64,000 bases of DNA from UBA9647 sp963739335 (GTDB lineage: Bacteria > Bacteroidota > Ignavibacteria > UBA10030): the NCBI GenBank assembly GCA_963739335.1, contig CAVUAC010000082.1, forward strand, positions 20,012 to 84,011. Reading direction: 5' to 3'. The notes under the pieces are model-generated. The model did no database searches, was not told the DNA's origin, and worked only from the letters and a program-made list of their open reading frames with translations. Both the position numbers and the translations under genes were made by a program. This document shows, piece by piece, positions 1 through 7,797 of this stretch; the stretch's first letter is position 1, and each line of letters begins with the position of its first letter.

Positions 1-11
1 GATGGCGCAAT

Positions 12-60
12 GGGCGCAAGCTCTGTCCGCACAAAGCGGATCTGGGCTTGCGCCCTTTCG
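12..60 (+). terminator. nested-hairpin terminator of an upstream gene
   Basis: The arms GGGCGCAAGC (12-21) and GCTTGCGCCC (46-55) form a perfect 10-bp stem. It encloses a second hairpin, TCCGC (26-30) with GCGGA (36-40). A T-rich run (tttcgtttt) follows. It most likely ends a transcript that enters from the left of the window. Confidence 0.7.
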
Positions 61-71
61 TTTTGGTGGAA

Positions 72-100
72 TTGATAATCCTCCCAAATTTCGCTTTATT
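72..100 (+). promoter_or_regulatory. putative promoter of aroC
   Basis: TTGATA (72-77), a 17-bp spacer, then TTTATT (95-100). It lies between the terminator at 12-60 and the aroC start and has the same geometry as the better promoters in this window. Confidence 0.45.
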
Positions 101-144
101 GAATGCACGTCGAACTACCCTGTTGAGTATCGAAGGAGTCTACG

Positions 145-1320
145 GTGATCCGTTATCTGACTGCAGGTGAATCGCACGGACAGGCACTCGTCGGAGTGGT
201 CGAGGGCGTCCCAGCTGGCGTTACGATTTCCGCTGAGTACATCAATCATCAGCTTTGGCGGCGGCAACAGGGATACGGTCGTGGTGGGAGGATGAAAATC
301 GAATCGGACAGTGTTGAGATCCTGTCCGGTATTCGATTTGGAAAAACGATTGGATCCCCCATATCACTTTTGATCCGAAACTGGGATTCGCAGAGTTGGT
401 CGGATAAAATGGCTGTGGCAGGAGACGGCCGAAATGTTGAGAAAGTCTCGATTCCCCGCCCCGGCCACGTCGACTATGCAGGTTCGGTCAAATATGGTTT
501 CGACGACATTCGGAACACGATTGAACGAGGCAGCGCCCGCGAAACGGCAATCCGGGTTGCTTGCTGCACGATTGCACGAAAGCTCCTTGAGGATGTTGGG
601 ATATTTATCGGCAGTCATGTACTCTCCATCGGAAACGTCAAGGTCACGGATCGGGCCAAGATCGACAGCCTGATTGGCCGTCTCACACGGGCATCGTGCG
701 GTGCGTATAAGACCACGGAAGAGGCTGACAAATCCGATGTGCGTATTCTCGATGCGAGTGTTGCTCGGAGGGCCATGGCCTTGATCAAGCGAACGAAGAA
801 GTTGGGGGATACGTTAGGAGGAGTGTTCGAGGTCATTGTGACCGGCGTGCCTATCGGGTTCGGAAGCTACGTGCACTATGACAGAAAACTCGACGGCCTC
901 CTTGCGCAAGCTCTGATGTCCGTCCATGCGGTCAAGGGGGTGGAGATCGGATCTGGTTTTGCGATTGCGGAGGAACCTGGATCGTCTGTCCATGATGCTT
1001 TTGGAATTCGGCGGGGTAAGGTCGTGCGCACAGGCAACAAAGCAGGGGGACTCGAGGGAGGCGTGACGAATGGGCAGATAATCGTCCTTCACGCGGCGAT
1101 GAAGCCGATTTCCACACTTGCCAATCCTCTCAAGTCTGTCGATCTGAAGTCTATGACGGCTGTTGACGCGAGATATGAGCGATCAGATGTATGTGCTGTT
1201 CCTGCGTGCTCTGTCATTGCAGAGGCTGTCATCGCTCCAGTGCTGGCAAATGCATTGCTGGAGAAGTTCGGAGGCGATTCGATGCGAGAGATCCAATCCA
1301 GGTACAGAAAGTCGCGCTGA
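145..1320 (+). CDS. aroC: chorismate synthase
   Basis: This enzyme converts 5-enolpyruvylshikimate-3-phosphate to chorismate using reduced FMN, the last common step of aromatic biosynthesis in the cytoplasm. The 391 residues match the usual family length. The N-terminal signature GESHG is at residues 8-12, RPGHVDYAG at about 105-113, ARETAIRVA at about 131-139, and RSDVCAVPA lies near the C-terminus. The start is GTG, with AAGGAG (133-138) at good spacing. Chorismate is also the substrate of the futalosine menaquinone pathway encoded about 26 kb downstream, although the two loci are not co-transcribed. It sits alone behind its own putative promoter. The identification is secure. Confidence 0.97.
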   Translation: MIRYLTAGESHGQALVGVVEGVPAGVTISAEYINHQLWRRQQGYGRGGRMKIESDSVEILSGIRFGKTIGSPISLLIRNWDSQSWSDKMAVAGDGRNVEKVSIPRPGHVDYAGSVKYGFDDIRNTIERGSARETAIRVACCTIARKLLEDVGIFIGSHVLSIGNVKVTDRAKIDSLIGRLTRASCGAYKTTEEADKSDVRILDASVARRAMALIKRTKKLGDTLGGVFEVIVTGVPIGFGSYVHYDRKLDGLLAQALMSVHAVKGVEIGSGFAIAEEPGSSVHDAFGIRRGKVVRTGNKAGGLEGGVTNGQIIVLHAAMKPISTLANPLKSVDLKSMTAVDARYERSDVCAVPACSVIAEAVIAPVLANALLEKFGGDSMREIQSRYRKSR

Positions 1321-1446
1321 TGAAGTGATTTCTTGTCTCCCGCGATCTGCTGCGCAAAAAGGAGCGCTCGACTAAAGCACGATTCTTCCCCACTGCCCAG
1401 GTGAGGGAAAATGCTCGAATTTCCCGATTCCAGCCGGTTTCAATCC

Positions 1447-1475
1447 TTGACTCTCTCCGTTGATTATGCTATATT
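1447..1475 (+). promoter_or_regulatory. promoter of the HNH nuclease gene
   Basis: TTGACT (1447-1452), a 17-bp spacer, then TATATT (1470-1475), followed by TTG. It implies a leader of roughly 110 nt before the HNH gene start at 1595. That leader holds a consensus AAGGAGG at 1539-1545 that is not positioned for the HNH start. Confidence 0.6.
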
Positions 1476-1594
1476 TTGCAAGGCGTAATCCTTGATTCTT
1501 CAAGCAACTGTTCACTAAAGGCCCATATTTGCCGACGTAAGGAGGTGCTTGAGACTTCAGCGCAGCAGAACTAGCCATATACCCCAATGGAAAA

Positions 1595-2098
1595 ATGAAC
1601 CGCAAGGTGCTCGTTTTGAACCATAACTACGAGCCCTTGAGTGTCTGCAACGTCAAGAAAGCCGTTATACTTCTGTTTCTCGGAAAAGCTGAATTGATCG
1701 AAGCATCAGACGGCAGGTACCTGCATTCCGTTTCGATGACGATGCCCTTCCCGAGCATTGTTCGCCTTTCTGTCTATGTTCGTATCCCCTTCAAGAAGAT
1801 CGTACTCTCAAGGAAGAACATCTTGCGCCGCGATGGACATCGATGTCAATACTGCGGTCGGGGGGATGTGCCGTTGACAGTCGACCATATCATTCCGAGA
1901 GCACGAGGTGGCGAAGAGACGTGGGAGAACCTGGTTGCCGCGTGCGTGCGATGCAACAACAAGAAGGGGGACCGACTTCCTGGAGAGGCACAAATGTCCT
2001 TGCAGCGAAAACCGATCAGGCCAAACCATGTGATGTTCATACGCGATTTCGTTGGCAGTGTGGATGATCGTTGGAAGCCGTATCTTTTCATGAGTTGA
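1595..2098 (+). CDS. HNH endonuclease domain protein
   Basis: A 167-residue protein with a C-terminal HNH nuclease fold. Two zinc-knuckle pairs are visible, C84xxC87 and C117xxC120. They frame the catalytic core: TVDHIIPRARGG with H98, N112, and the CVRCNNKKG segment with N121. The N-terminal 75 residues (start MNRKVLVLNHNYEPL) are typical of a widespread family of stand-alone chromosomal HNH proteins in Bacteroidota and Cyanobacteria whose role is not established. It is not next to a restriction, phage or CRISPR system, so a housekeeping or DNA-repair role is more likely than defence. The ATG start has only a weak ribosome binding site. A 10-bp hairpin follows the gene. Confidence 0.85.
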   Translation: MNRKVLVLNHNYEPLSVCNVKKAVILLFLGKAELIEASDGRYLHSVSMTMPFPSIVRLSVYVRIPFKKIVLSRKNILRRDGHRCQYCGRGDVPLTVDHIIPRARGGEETWENLVAACVRCNNKKGDRLPGEAQMSLQRKPIRPNHVMFIRDFVGSVDDRWKPYLFMS

Positions 2099-2100
2099 TT

Positions 2101-2126
2101 TCATCCGAGCCAGGTTGCTTGGATGA
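2101..2126 (+). terminator. hairpin between the HNH gene and trpS
   Basis: TCATCCGAGC (2101-2110) pairs with GCTTGGATGA (2117-2126) over 10 bp, including one G-T pair, around a 6-nt loop. The nearest T-run (ttttt) is about 13 nt downstream, so it could be a weak terminator or part of the trpS leader. Confidence 0.4.
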
Positions 2127-2165
2127 TCTGACGTTGCTCTTTTTGAAAGGAGTTTGTAGCCCGAG

Positions 2166-3158
2166 TTGAGCCAAAGAAAGAAAGTCATTCTGAGCGGCAT
2201 GCGCCCGACGGGCAAACTCCATCTCGGTCATCTCGTGGGAGCTTTGGAGAATTGGGTGTCGCTTCAGGGTGAATACCAGAATTATCACTTGATTGCCGAC
2301 TATCACGCTCTCACAACAAATCCGGATTCTTCCGGGATCTATGAGAGCTCGATTGAGATGCTGATTGACTGGCTCGCTGCAGGGCTTGAGCCAACAATCA
2401 GCCCGATGTTTCGGCAATCTCGGGTCAAGGAGCACGCGGAACTTCATCTTATTTTCTCGATGCTGATCACGACATCCAGGCTGGAGCGCAATCCGACGCT
2501 GAAGGAGCAGGTACGTGATCTCGAACTGGAAACCGTCGTGTACGGCCACCTGGGCTATCCCGTACTCCAGGCGGCGGACATCCTGCTTTACAAGGGTGAT
2601 GTGGTGCCTGTCGGTGAAGACCAGATGCCGCATATCGAGATCACACGCGAAATCGCTCGGAGATTCAACGCTCTTTATGCTCCATCAGCGCCGGTTTTTC
2701 CGGAGCCGGAGGGCAAACTGACGAGGTTTGCCCGACTGCCGGGGCTTGATGGTCGTCGAATGAGCAAATCCATTGGAAATACCATTCTCCTTTCGGATCC
2801 TGCTGACGAGATCAAGAAAAAGATGAAGAGTGCCGTTACTGATCCTCAGAAGGTACGAAAAGGCGATCCCGGGCATCCTGATATTTGTTTGGTCTTCGCC
2901 TATCATAACAAGTTCACTCCGGAAAAGGTGAACGATATCCGCACCGGCTGTGAAAGCGGGAATCTCGGGTGTGTGGAATGCAAGATGCTCTGCGCCGACA
3001 GAATTTCCGCTGCGCTTGCGCCACACAGAGAGAAACGTGCGTACTATGAGTCTCATCTCGACGAGGTGAAAACAATTTTGCACGATGGGGAAGAGAAGGC
3101 TCGAGGCATCGCGCGACAAACCATGCATGAAGTCCATGCCGCGATGAACCTGGGATGA
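2166..3158 (+). CDS. trpS: tryptophan--tRNA ligase
   Basis: This class I aminoacyl-tRNA synthetase charges tRNA-Trp in the cytoplasm. Its 330 residues are the normal bacterial size. The HIGH-type motif is at residues 17-22 (KLHLGH) within SGMRPTGKLHLGH, and the KMSKS-type loop is GRRMSKS with MSKS at 199-202. The family segment CESGNLGCVECK is also present. The start is TTG; no ATG or GTG lies upstream in frame because a TAG stop is at 2157-2159. The GGAG at 2149-2152 is slightly far from this start. Nothing suggests that it is a second, antibiotic-resistant TrpRS. Confidence 0.96.
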   Translation: MSQRKKVILSGMRPTGKLHLGHLVGALENWVSLQGEYQNYHLIADYHALTTNPDSSGIYESSIEMLIDWLAAGLEPTISPMFRQSRVKEHAELHLIFSMLITTSRLERNPTLKEQVRDLELETVVYGHLGYPVLQAADILLYKGDVVPVGEDQMPHIEITREIARRFNALYAPSAPVFPEPEGKLTRFARLPGLDGRRMSKSIGNTILLSDPADEIKKKMKSAVTDPQKVRKGDPGHPDICLVFAYHNKFTPEKVNDIRTGCESGNLGCVECKMLCADRISAALAPHREKRAYYESHLDEVKTILHDGEEKARGIARQTMHEVHAAMNLG

Positions 3159-3280
3159 ACGATGCAAAATGAAAAAGGAAAAAGGAGAAAACTGTGGGAA
3201 CAACAAAGTTGGACGTAGGAACTGGGAAGTCACCGGTGCGCGTTGTTTCATTTTTTCCCATTTAATTATTATTTGATGCG

Positions 3281-3997
3281 ATGTATACTATAAAACTCCA
3301 GGAATTCGAAGGACCGCTCGACCTGCTCTTGTTTTTCATCAAGCGGGATGAACTCGACATCTACAACATCCCCATCTCGCGGATCACGAAGGAGTTTCTG
3401 GACTACGTTCACTACTTGAAGTCACTTGACCTTGAGGTCGCCGGCGATTTTCTTGTCATGGCCGCCGAGCTCATGCAGATCAAAGTGAAGATGCTCCTTC
3501 CGCCCGAACCGAGTGAGGAAGAAGAAATGGATCCGCGTGCCAATCTTGTGAAGCGGCTCGTCGAGTACAAACGCTTCAAGGAAGCTGCCCTGGAAATGTC
3601 TGTGCAGGAAGATGAGCAGCGCAAGACCTACTATCGAGGATACTACGAGGCGGACCCGCGTATCACGATGGAGGAAGAGGAGGATGCTTCCCTCCGGGAT
3701 GTCTCCCTATTCGATCTCATCTCTTCCTTCAAGTTCGCCATTGAACGCATGCCGAAGAAGTTCATCCATGAGATCGTCCGCTTGAACGTGACTATCGATG
3801 AACAGATTGAGTATATCCTCGACTACTTCTCCCGACGATCCGAAGCGACCTTCTACGAGCTGGTCAAGGACATGGAGGAGAAAATCCGGGTTGTGGTCAC
3901 CTTCATTGCGTTGCTCGAGCTGATTCGATCGCAACGAGTTGTGGTACGCCAGGCCGAGCCATTTGGCGAAGTATCGATTATGAGGAGCGTTGCGTAA
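3281..3997 (+). CDS. scpA: segregation and condensation protein A
   Basis: This is the kleisin subunit of the SMC-ScpAB condensin, which bridges the SMC head domains and organises the replicated chromosome. The 238 residues begin MYTIKLQEFEGPLDLLLFFI, the diagnostic ScpA N-terminus (EFEGPLDLLL). An acidic linker follows at about 80-90 and again at about 125-135, and the C-terminal winged helix (TFYELV...VVTFIALLELIR) ends the protein. scpB follows after a 6-bp gap, the usual scpAB order, so the two are probably translated together. No separate promoter is obvious in the A-rich spacer before it. Confidence 0.95.
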   Translation: MYTIKLQEFEGPLDLLLFFIKRDELDIYNIPISRITKEFLDYVHYLKSLDLEVAGDFLVMAAELMQIKVKMLLPPEPSEEEEMDPRANLVKRLVEYKRFKEAALEMSVQEDEQRKTYYRGYYEADPRITMEEEEDASLRDVSLFDLISSFKFAIERMPKKFIHEIVRLNVTIDEQIEYILDYFSRRSEATFYELVKDMEEKIRVVVTFIALLELIRSQRVVVRQAEPFGEVSIMRSVA

Positions 3998-4003
3998 ACA
4001 CCC

Positions 4004-5503
4004 ATGGCCGACACGAACCCGATCATACCGCAGGTAGTCTTACAGGTGCCGACGACGGTGAGGAGCCTCATCGAAGCGCTGATCTTCGGCGCGCGTGACC
4101 CTCTCAGCGTCCGACAGGTCCAAGCGCTCTACGAGGACCAGGGTGTGGAAGGCGGTGAGCCGAGGAAGATAGACTATGAGGAGATAACACGCGTCGTCGA
4201 AGAACTGAACGCAGAGTACACTACTGCAGAAAGACCGTACCGAATCGTTCAGATTGCCGGAGGCTACCAATTCGCGACGCTGCCCGCGTATGCAGAGTGG
4301 CTTGGAAAGCTCTTCAAAGAGCAAATGCGTCGGAAGCTCTCGCAGTCTTCGATCGAGACGCTCGCGATCATAGCCTACAAACAGCCGATCACCAAACCGG
4401 AGCTCGAGTCCATCCGGGGGGTTAACTGTGACTATGTGATCAAGACGCTGCTCGAGAAAGAACTCGCGACGATCGTCGGTCGCGCGACGACCGTGGGACG
4501 CCCGCTGCTGTACGGCACATCGAAGGAGTTTTTGAGGCATTTTGGTTTGAACGATCTTAACGATCTTCCGAGGCCGCGTGAGATACAGGAGATTCTCGGC
4601 GATAGTCAATTCGAAACCGAGCGCCGAATGCTCGAAGCCCAGCAAGGCCAAGAGGAGAAGAAGGACGAGGATTTCAAATCCCGTCTCCCGCACATCCCGA
4701 AGCGAAAGGCTGGTTTGGACGACGAGGTGAAGATTGTTCCGAAGGTCCGTACACGAGAGCTCAAAGTGAAACCGAGCGAAGCTGGGCAGGAGCCGGAGGC
4801 AGGTCAAGCTGCGCAGGAAGCAGCTGCAAAAGAGGCTCCAGAGGCTCAACCGAGCCCAGTGATGGAAGAACAGAAACCAGTTGGTCCTGGGCAAATCTCG
4901 ATGGTTCCTGAGGATGTTCCCATAGCTGAGAATCTGGAAAAAGGCGATACCGCGACGATGGAACCGACAGAAATCGATGCAACCGAACCTGCAGAGAGAG
5001 CCGAACCGACTGTTTATCTGCCGCCGATTCAGCCGATTGTGCGTGTCGGTGAGGGAGAACCCGAGGCTTTGCCAAGGGAGCAAGCTGAAGAGCCCGTGGC
5101 TCAGCCAGAAGCTGCCGAGATCTCTTCTCTCGAACCTAGTGTCCCGGAGGAAGTGGCTAGCCCTGACGAGCATGAACCGACGCCGGAACCGACATTCGAA
5201 GCTGAACGACTTGAGGAACGGATAACCGAAGTCTCTGAGCCTGCCGCCATCCAGCCGACGGAGGAAGTCGTTGATGAGACGATCGAGATCGCTGATCAGG
5301 CTGAAACAGTCGGCGTCATTGAAACTCCAGTCCCACAACCTGTTGCCCCAACTATTCAGGAGCACCCTCAAGGCATCGCGTACTCAGACACTGAACCGCT
5401 GTCTGAGGAGGTGCTGCGCCAGCAACGCGGTTCCCAACCTAAGTCCCGGTGGAAGTCTTGGAAAGAGAAGATTCAAGGGTTCATCAAAAAGCTATTCGGC
5501 TGA
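4004..5503 (+). CDS. scpB: segregation and condensation protein B with long acidic C-terminal tail
   Basis: Residues 1 to about 200 are a canonical ScpB: two winged-helix domains with SLIEALIFGARDPLSVRQ, SQSSIETLAIIAYKQPITK and GRATTVGRPLLYGTS. ScpB dimers bind the middle of ScpA in the SMC complex. Most ScpB proteins end near residue 180-220, but this one runs to 499. Residues of about 210-475 are low-complexity and rich in Glu, Pro, Ala and Thr, with no predicted fold, and resemble a disordered acidic linker. The last 19 residues, SRWKSWKEKIQGFIKKLFG, form a basic amphipathic helix. Its function is unknown; membrane or nucleic-acid binding are possibilities. The rluB-type gene begins inside the 3' end of this gene, in another frame. 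Confidence 0.93.
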   Translation: MADTNPIIPQVVLQVPTTVRSLIEALIFGARDPLSVRQVQALYEDQGVEGGEPRKIDYEEITRVVEELNAEYTTAERPYRIVQIAGGYQFATLPAYAEWLGKLFKEQMRRKLSQSSIETLAIIAYKQPITKPELESIRGVNCDYVIKTLLEKELATIVGRATTVGRPLLYGTSKEFLRHFGLNDLNDLPRPREIQEILGDSQFETERRMLEAQQGQEEKKDEDFKSRLPHIPKRKAGLDDEVKIVPKVRTRELKVKPSEAGQEPEAGQAAQEAAAKEAPEAQPSPVMEEQKPVGPGQISMVPEDVPIAENLEKGDTATMEPTEIDATEPAERAEPTVYLPPIQPIVRVGEGEPEALPREQAEEPVAQPEAAEISSLEPSVPEEVASPDEHEPTPEPTFEAERLEERITEVSEPAAIQPTEEVVDETIEIADQAETVGVIETPVPQPVAPTIQEHPQGIAYSDTEPLSEEVLRQQRGSQPKSRWKSWKEKIQGFIKKLFG

Positions 5504-6210
5504 ACAGGTTCCTCGCCCTCGCGGGAGTCAGTTCACGGCGGAAGAATGATGAACTAATTCTCTCCGGTGTTGTTAAAGTGAATGGCAGGATTGTTCGCGA
5601 ACTTGGTGTGAAGTTGGATCCGTTGACGGACCGGGTGACGGTACAAGGCAAGCCGGTTTCAATTCAACGAAAGACGTTTTACATCCTGTTCAACAAACCG
5701 AAGGATTGCATCACCACACTGAGTGACGAACGCGGTCGCACCACTGTGATGGACTACGTGAAAGTCCACGAGCGAATCTATCCGGTCGGGAGGCTGGATC
5801 GCAACACGACAGGAGTGTTACTGCTGACGAACGACGGCGATTTCGCGAATTCCATGATGCATCCCAAAAAGGAGATCGAGCGCGTGTATCGGGTGCGACT
5901 CGAGCGCGGAATGCTTGACGAGGACTTCAACAAGTTTCGACGCGGTATTCGGTTGGAGGACGGGATCGCGAAACCGCGACGAGCAGCGATGATGCCCGGA
6001 ACGAAACGGACAGAGCTTATTCTTTCGCTCGCCGAAGGGCGCAATCGCGAGGTCCGAAGGATGTTTGAGGCGATCGGCTATGGGGTGAAAGGTTTGGAAC
6101 GCGTTTCTTTCGCGGGGCTGACGACAGAAGGCCTGCCTCGCGGCAGGTGGCGTCATCTGACGCGTGCAGAAGTTAACTATGTGAAACAACAAGCAGGACT
6201 CGAAGTCTAA
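5449..6210 (+). CDS. rluB: RluB/RsuA-family pseudouridine synthase
   Basis: This enzyme isomerises a uridine in rRNA. An S4 RNA-binding domain at about residues 15-60 (LNRFLALAGVSSRRK) precedes the catalytic domain, whose motif GRLDRNTTGVLLLTNDG carries the catalytic Asp at about residue 117. The 253-residue length and S4 domain fit the RluB branch, but RluE, RluF and RsuA are relatives, so the exact site is inferred. The start is GTG at 5449 (TTG at 5458 is the alternative), both inside scpB, giving an overlap of about 50 nt in a different frame. The scpA-scpB-rluB order is common in bacteria and supports the call. Confidence 0.9.
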   Translation: MEVLEREDSRVHQKAIRLNRFLALAGVSSRRKNDELILSGVVKVNGRIVRELGVKLDPLTDRVTVQGKPVSIQRKTFYILFNKPKDCITTLSDERGRTTVMDYVKVHERIYPVGRLDRNTTGVLLLTNDGDFANSMMHPKKEIERVYRVRLERGMLDEDFNKFRRGIRLEDGIAKPRRAAMMPGTKRTELILSLAEGRNREVRRMFEAIGYGVKGLERVSFAGLTTEGLPRGRWRHLTRAEVNYVKQQAGLEV

Positions 6211-6214
6211 CACC

Positions 6215-7756
6215 ATGCGTTTTCCCCGAAGCAGCGGCATTCTCTTGCATCCCACATCGCTCCCCGGGCCTTATGGCTGCGGTGACCTTGGCGATGTTTC
6301 ACGGCACTTTATAGAATGGCTCGTTGTCGGAGGCCAACAAATCTGGCAGGTGCTGCCCCTGGAGCCGACAGGGTACGGCTACTCGCCGTACATGGCCCTC
6401 TCAGCATTCGCGGGCAATCCGTTGCTCATCGGCATGGATGGACTTCTCGCGAAAGGCTGGCTCGTGCAAAGTGATCTTGCTCCGATCCCGGCATTTGATC
6501 CCCATCGCATTAACTACCCGCAGGTGACGAACTATCGTATGCAGGCGCTTCGGCGGGCGGCCGAGAGGTTTTTCTCTCGCCATGGAGCGATTGATGAATC
6601 CGATTTCGATTCGTTTTGCGAGGAGCAAGAAGACTGGCTGGAAGATTTCGCGCTCTTCAAAGCTCTGGAGGAGCATTTCAAAGGAGTCCTGTGGACGGAC
6701 TGGGATCGCGATCTTGCGCAACGGAAAGTCAAAGCGCACGAGCGGGCGCGGACGGAACTCTCGGGCGAGCTGCGATTCTGGAAATTCACGCAGTGGCAGT
6801 TCTACCGTCAGTGGGCTGAAGTGAAGAAGTATGCCAACGACCGAGGTATCAAGATCATCGGTGATATCCCGATCTTCGTTGCACACCAGAGCTCAGATGT
6901 CTGGTCGCACCCCGAACTCTTTTTCCTCGACAAGAACGGGAGGCCCACGGTTGTCGCGGGCGTTCCGCCCGACTACTTCAGCGAGACAGGGCAACGATGG
7001 GGGAATACTCTCTACCGTTGGGGCAAGATGGAAGAGACGCGATTCCATTGGTGGGTCGAGCGTTTCCGACGGACGTTTCTTCTCGTCGATATCGCTCGGA
7101 TCGATCACTTCCGGGGATTTGTAGGATATTGGGAGATTCCTGCAGCGGAGAAAACGGCTGTCCATGGCCGCTGGGTGAAAGGACCGAAGGACAAACTCTT
7201 CAAGGCGGTGCAACGAAAGCTGGGGACTCTGCCGATCATTGCCGAGGATTTGGGAGTTATCACTCCCGAGATCACTGCACTTCGCGATGAGTTTGAATTT
7301 CCCGGCATGAAGGTCCTGCAGTTTGCTTTCGGCGGCGGACCCGACAATCCGTTCCTCCCGCATCGATATGAGCACAACAGTGTCGTCTATACAGGCACTC
7401 ACGATAACGACACGACTCGCGGCTGGTTCGAGAGCGCCACCGATCGCGAGAAGGCCTTTGTCAAGAAATACTGCGGAGGAAACTGTCAGCAGGTTCATTC
7501 TGAACTCATCCGGCTCGCTTCGAGGTCGGTTGCTGACCTGGCGATCTTCCCGTTTCAAGATGTGCTCGGCTTCGGCTCAGAGGCACGAATGAACTTCCCC
7601 GGCAAGGCTCTTGGCAATTGGGATTGGCGTTTTTCATGGGACCAGGTCGACCCTGAACACGCTCTCAAGATGTATGATATTGCGGCTCTGTACGGACGGG
7701 TTTCACCAGACCGACTTGAGCTGCCGCCCTATCCGGCACAGAAGCGAATGCCGTAA
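6215..7756 (+). CDS. malQ: 4-alpha-glucanotransferase (amylomaltase)
   Basis: This GH77 enzyme transfers maltodextrin segments between alpha-1,4-glucans in glycogen or maltodextrin metabolism. The 513-residue protein starts MRFPRSSGILLHPTSLPGPYG, the usual MalQ N-terminus. The barrel motifs include GDIPIFVAHQSSDVW, the nucleophile region LLVDIARIDHFRGF, the acid/base region IIAEDLGVITPE, and YTGTHDNDTTRGW. Family knowledge makes the catalytic acids the Asp of DIARIDH and the Glu of AEDLG. It starts 4 bp after rluB, so it is probably in the same transcript, though no functional link is evident. Confidence 0.96.
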   Translation: MRFPRSSGILLHPTSLPGPYGCGDLGDVSRHFIEWLVVGGQQIWQVLPLEPTGYGYSPYMALSAFAGNPLLIGMDGLLAKGWLVQSDLAPIPAFDPHRINYPQVTNYRMQALRRAAERFFSRHGAIDESDFDSFCEEQEDWLEDFALFKALEEHFKGVLWTDWDRDLAQRKVKAHERARTELSGELRFWKFTQWQFYRQWAEVKKYANDRGIKIIGDIPIFVAHQSSDVWSHPELFFLDKNGRPTVVAGVPPDYFSETGQRWGNTLYRWGKMEETRFHWWVERFRRTFLLVDIARIDHFRGFVGYWEIPAAEKTAVHGRWVKGPKDKLFKAVQRKLGTLPIIAEDLGVITPEITALRDEFEFPGMKVLQFAFGGGPDNPFLPHRYEHNSVVYTGTHDNDTTRGWFESATDREKAFVKKYCGGNCQQVHSELIRLASRSVADLAIFPFQDVLGFGSEARMNFPGKALGNWDWRFSWDQVDPEHALKMYDIAALYGRVSPDRLELPPYPAQKRMP

Positions 7757-7797
7757 TCCGAAATCGCTACCAAGGCAACACTACAAAGCGAACGACG

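Noticed and set aside
1405..1425. GGGAAA/TTTCCC hairpin after aroC as a terminator
   Set aside because: Only 6 bp with a 9-nt loop and no T-run after it.
1595..2098. The HNH gene as a homing endonuclease, restriction enzyme or CRISPR nuclease
   Set aside because: No methyltransferase, intron, intein, repeat array or phage gene is nearby. It belongs to a common stand-alone chromosomal family.
4040..5371. A 443-codon open frame on the minus strand across scpB
   Set aside because: It is antisense to a real ScpB and its repetitive acidic tail. The translation is Arg/Leu/Phe-rich with no recognisable domain, so it is a composition shadow.
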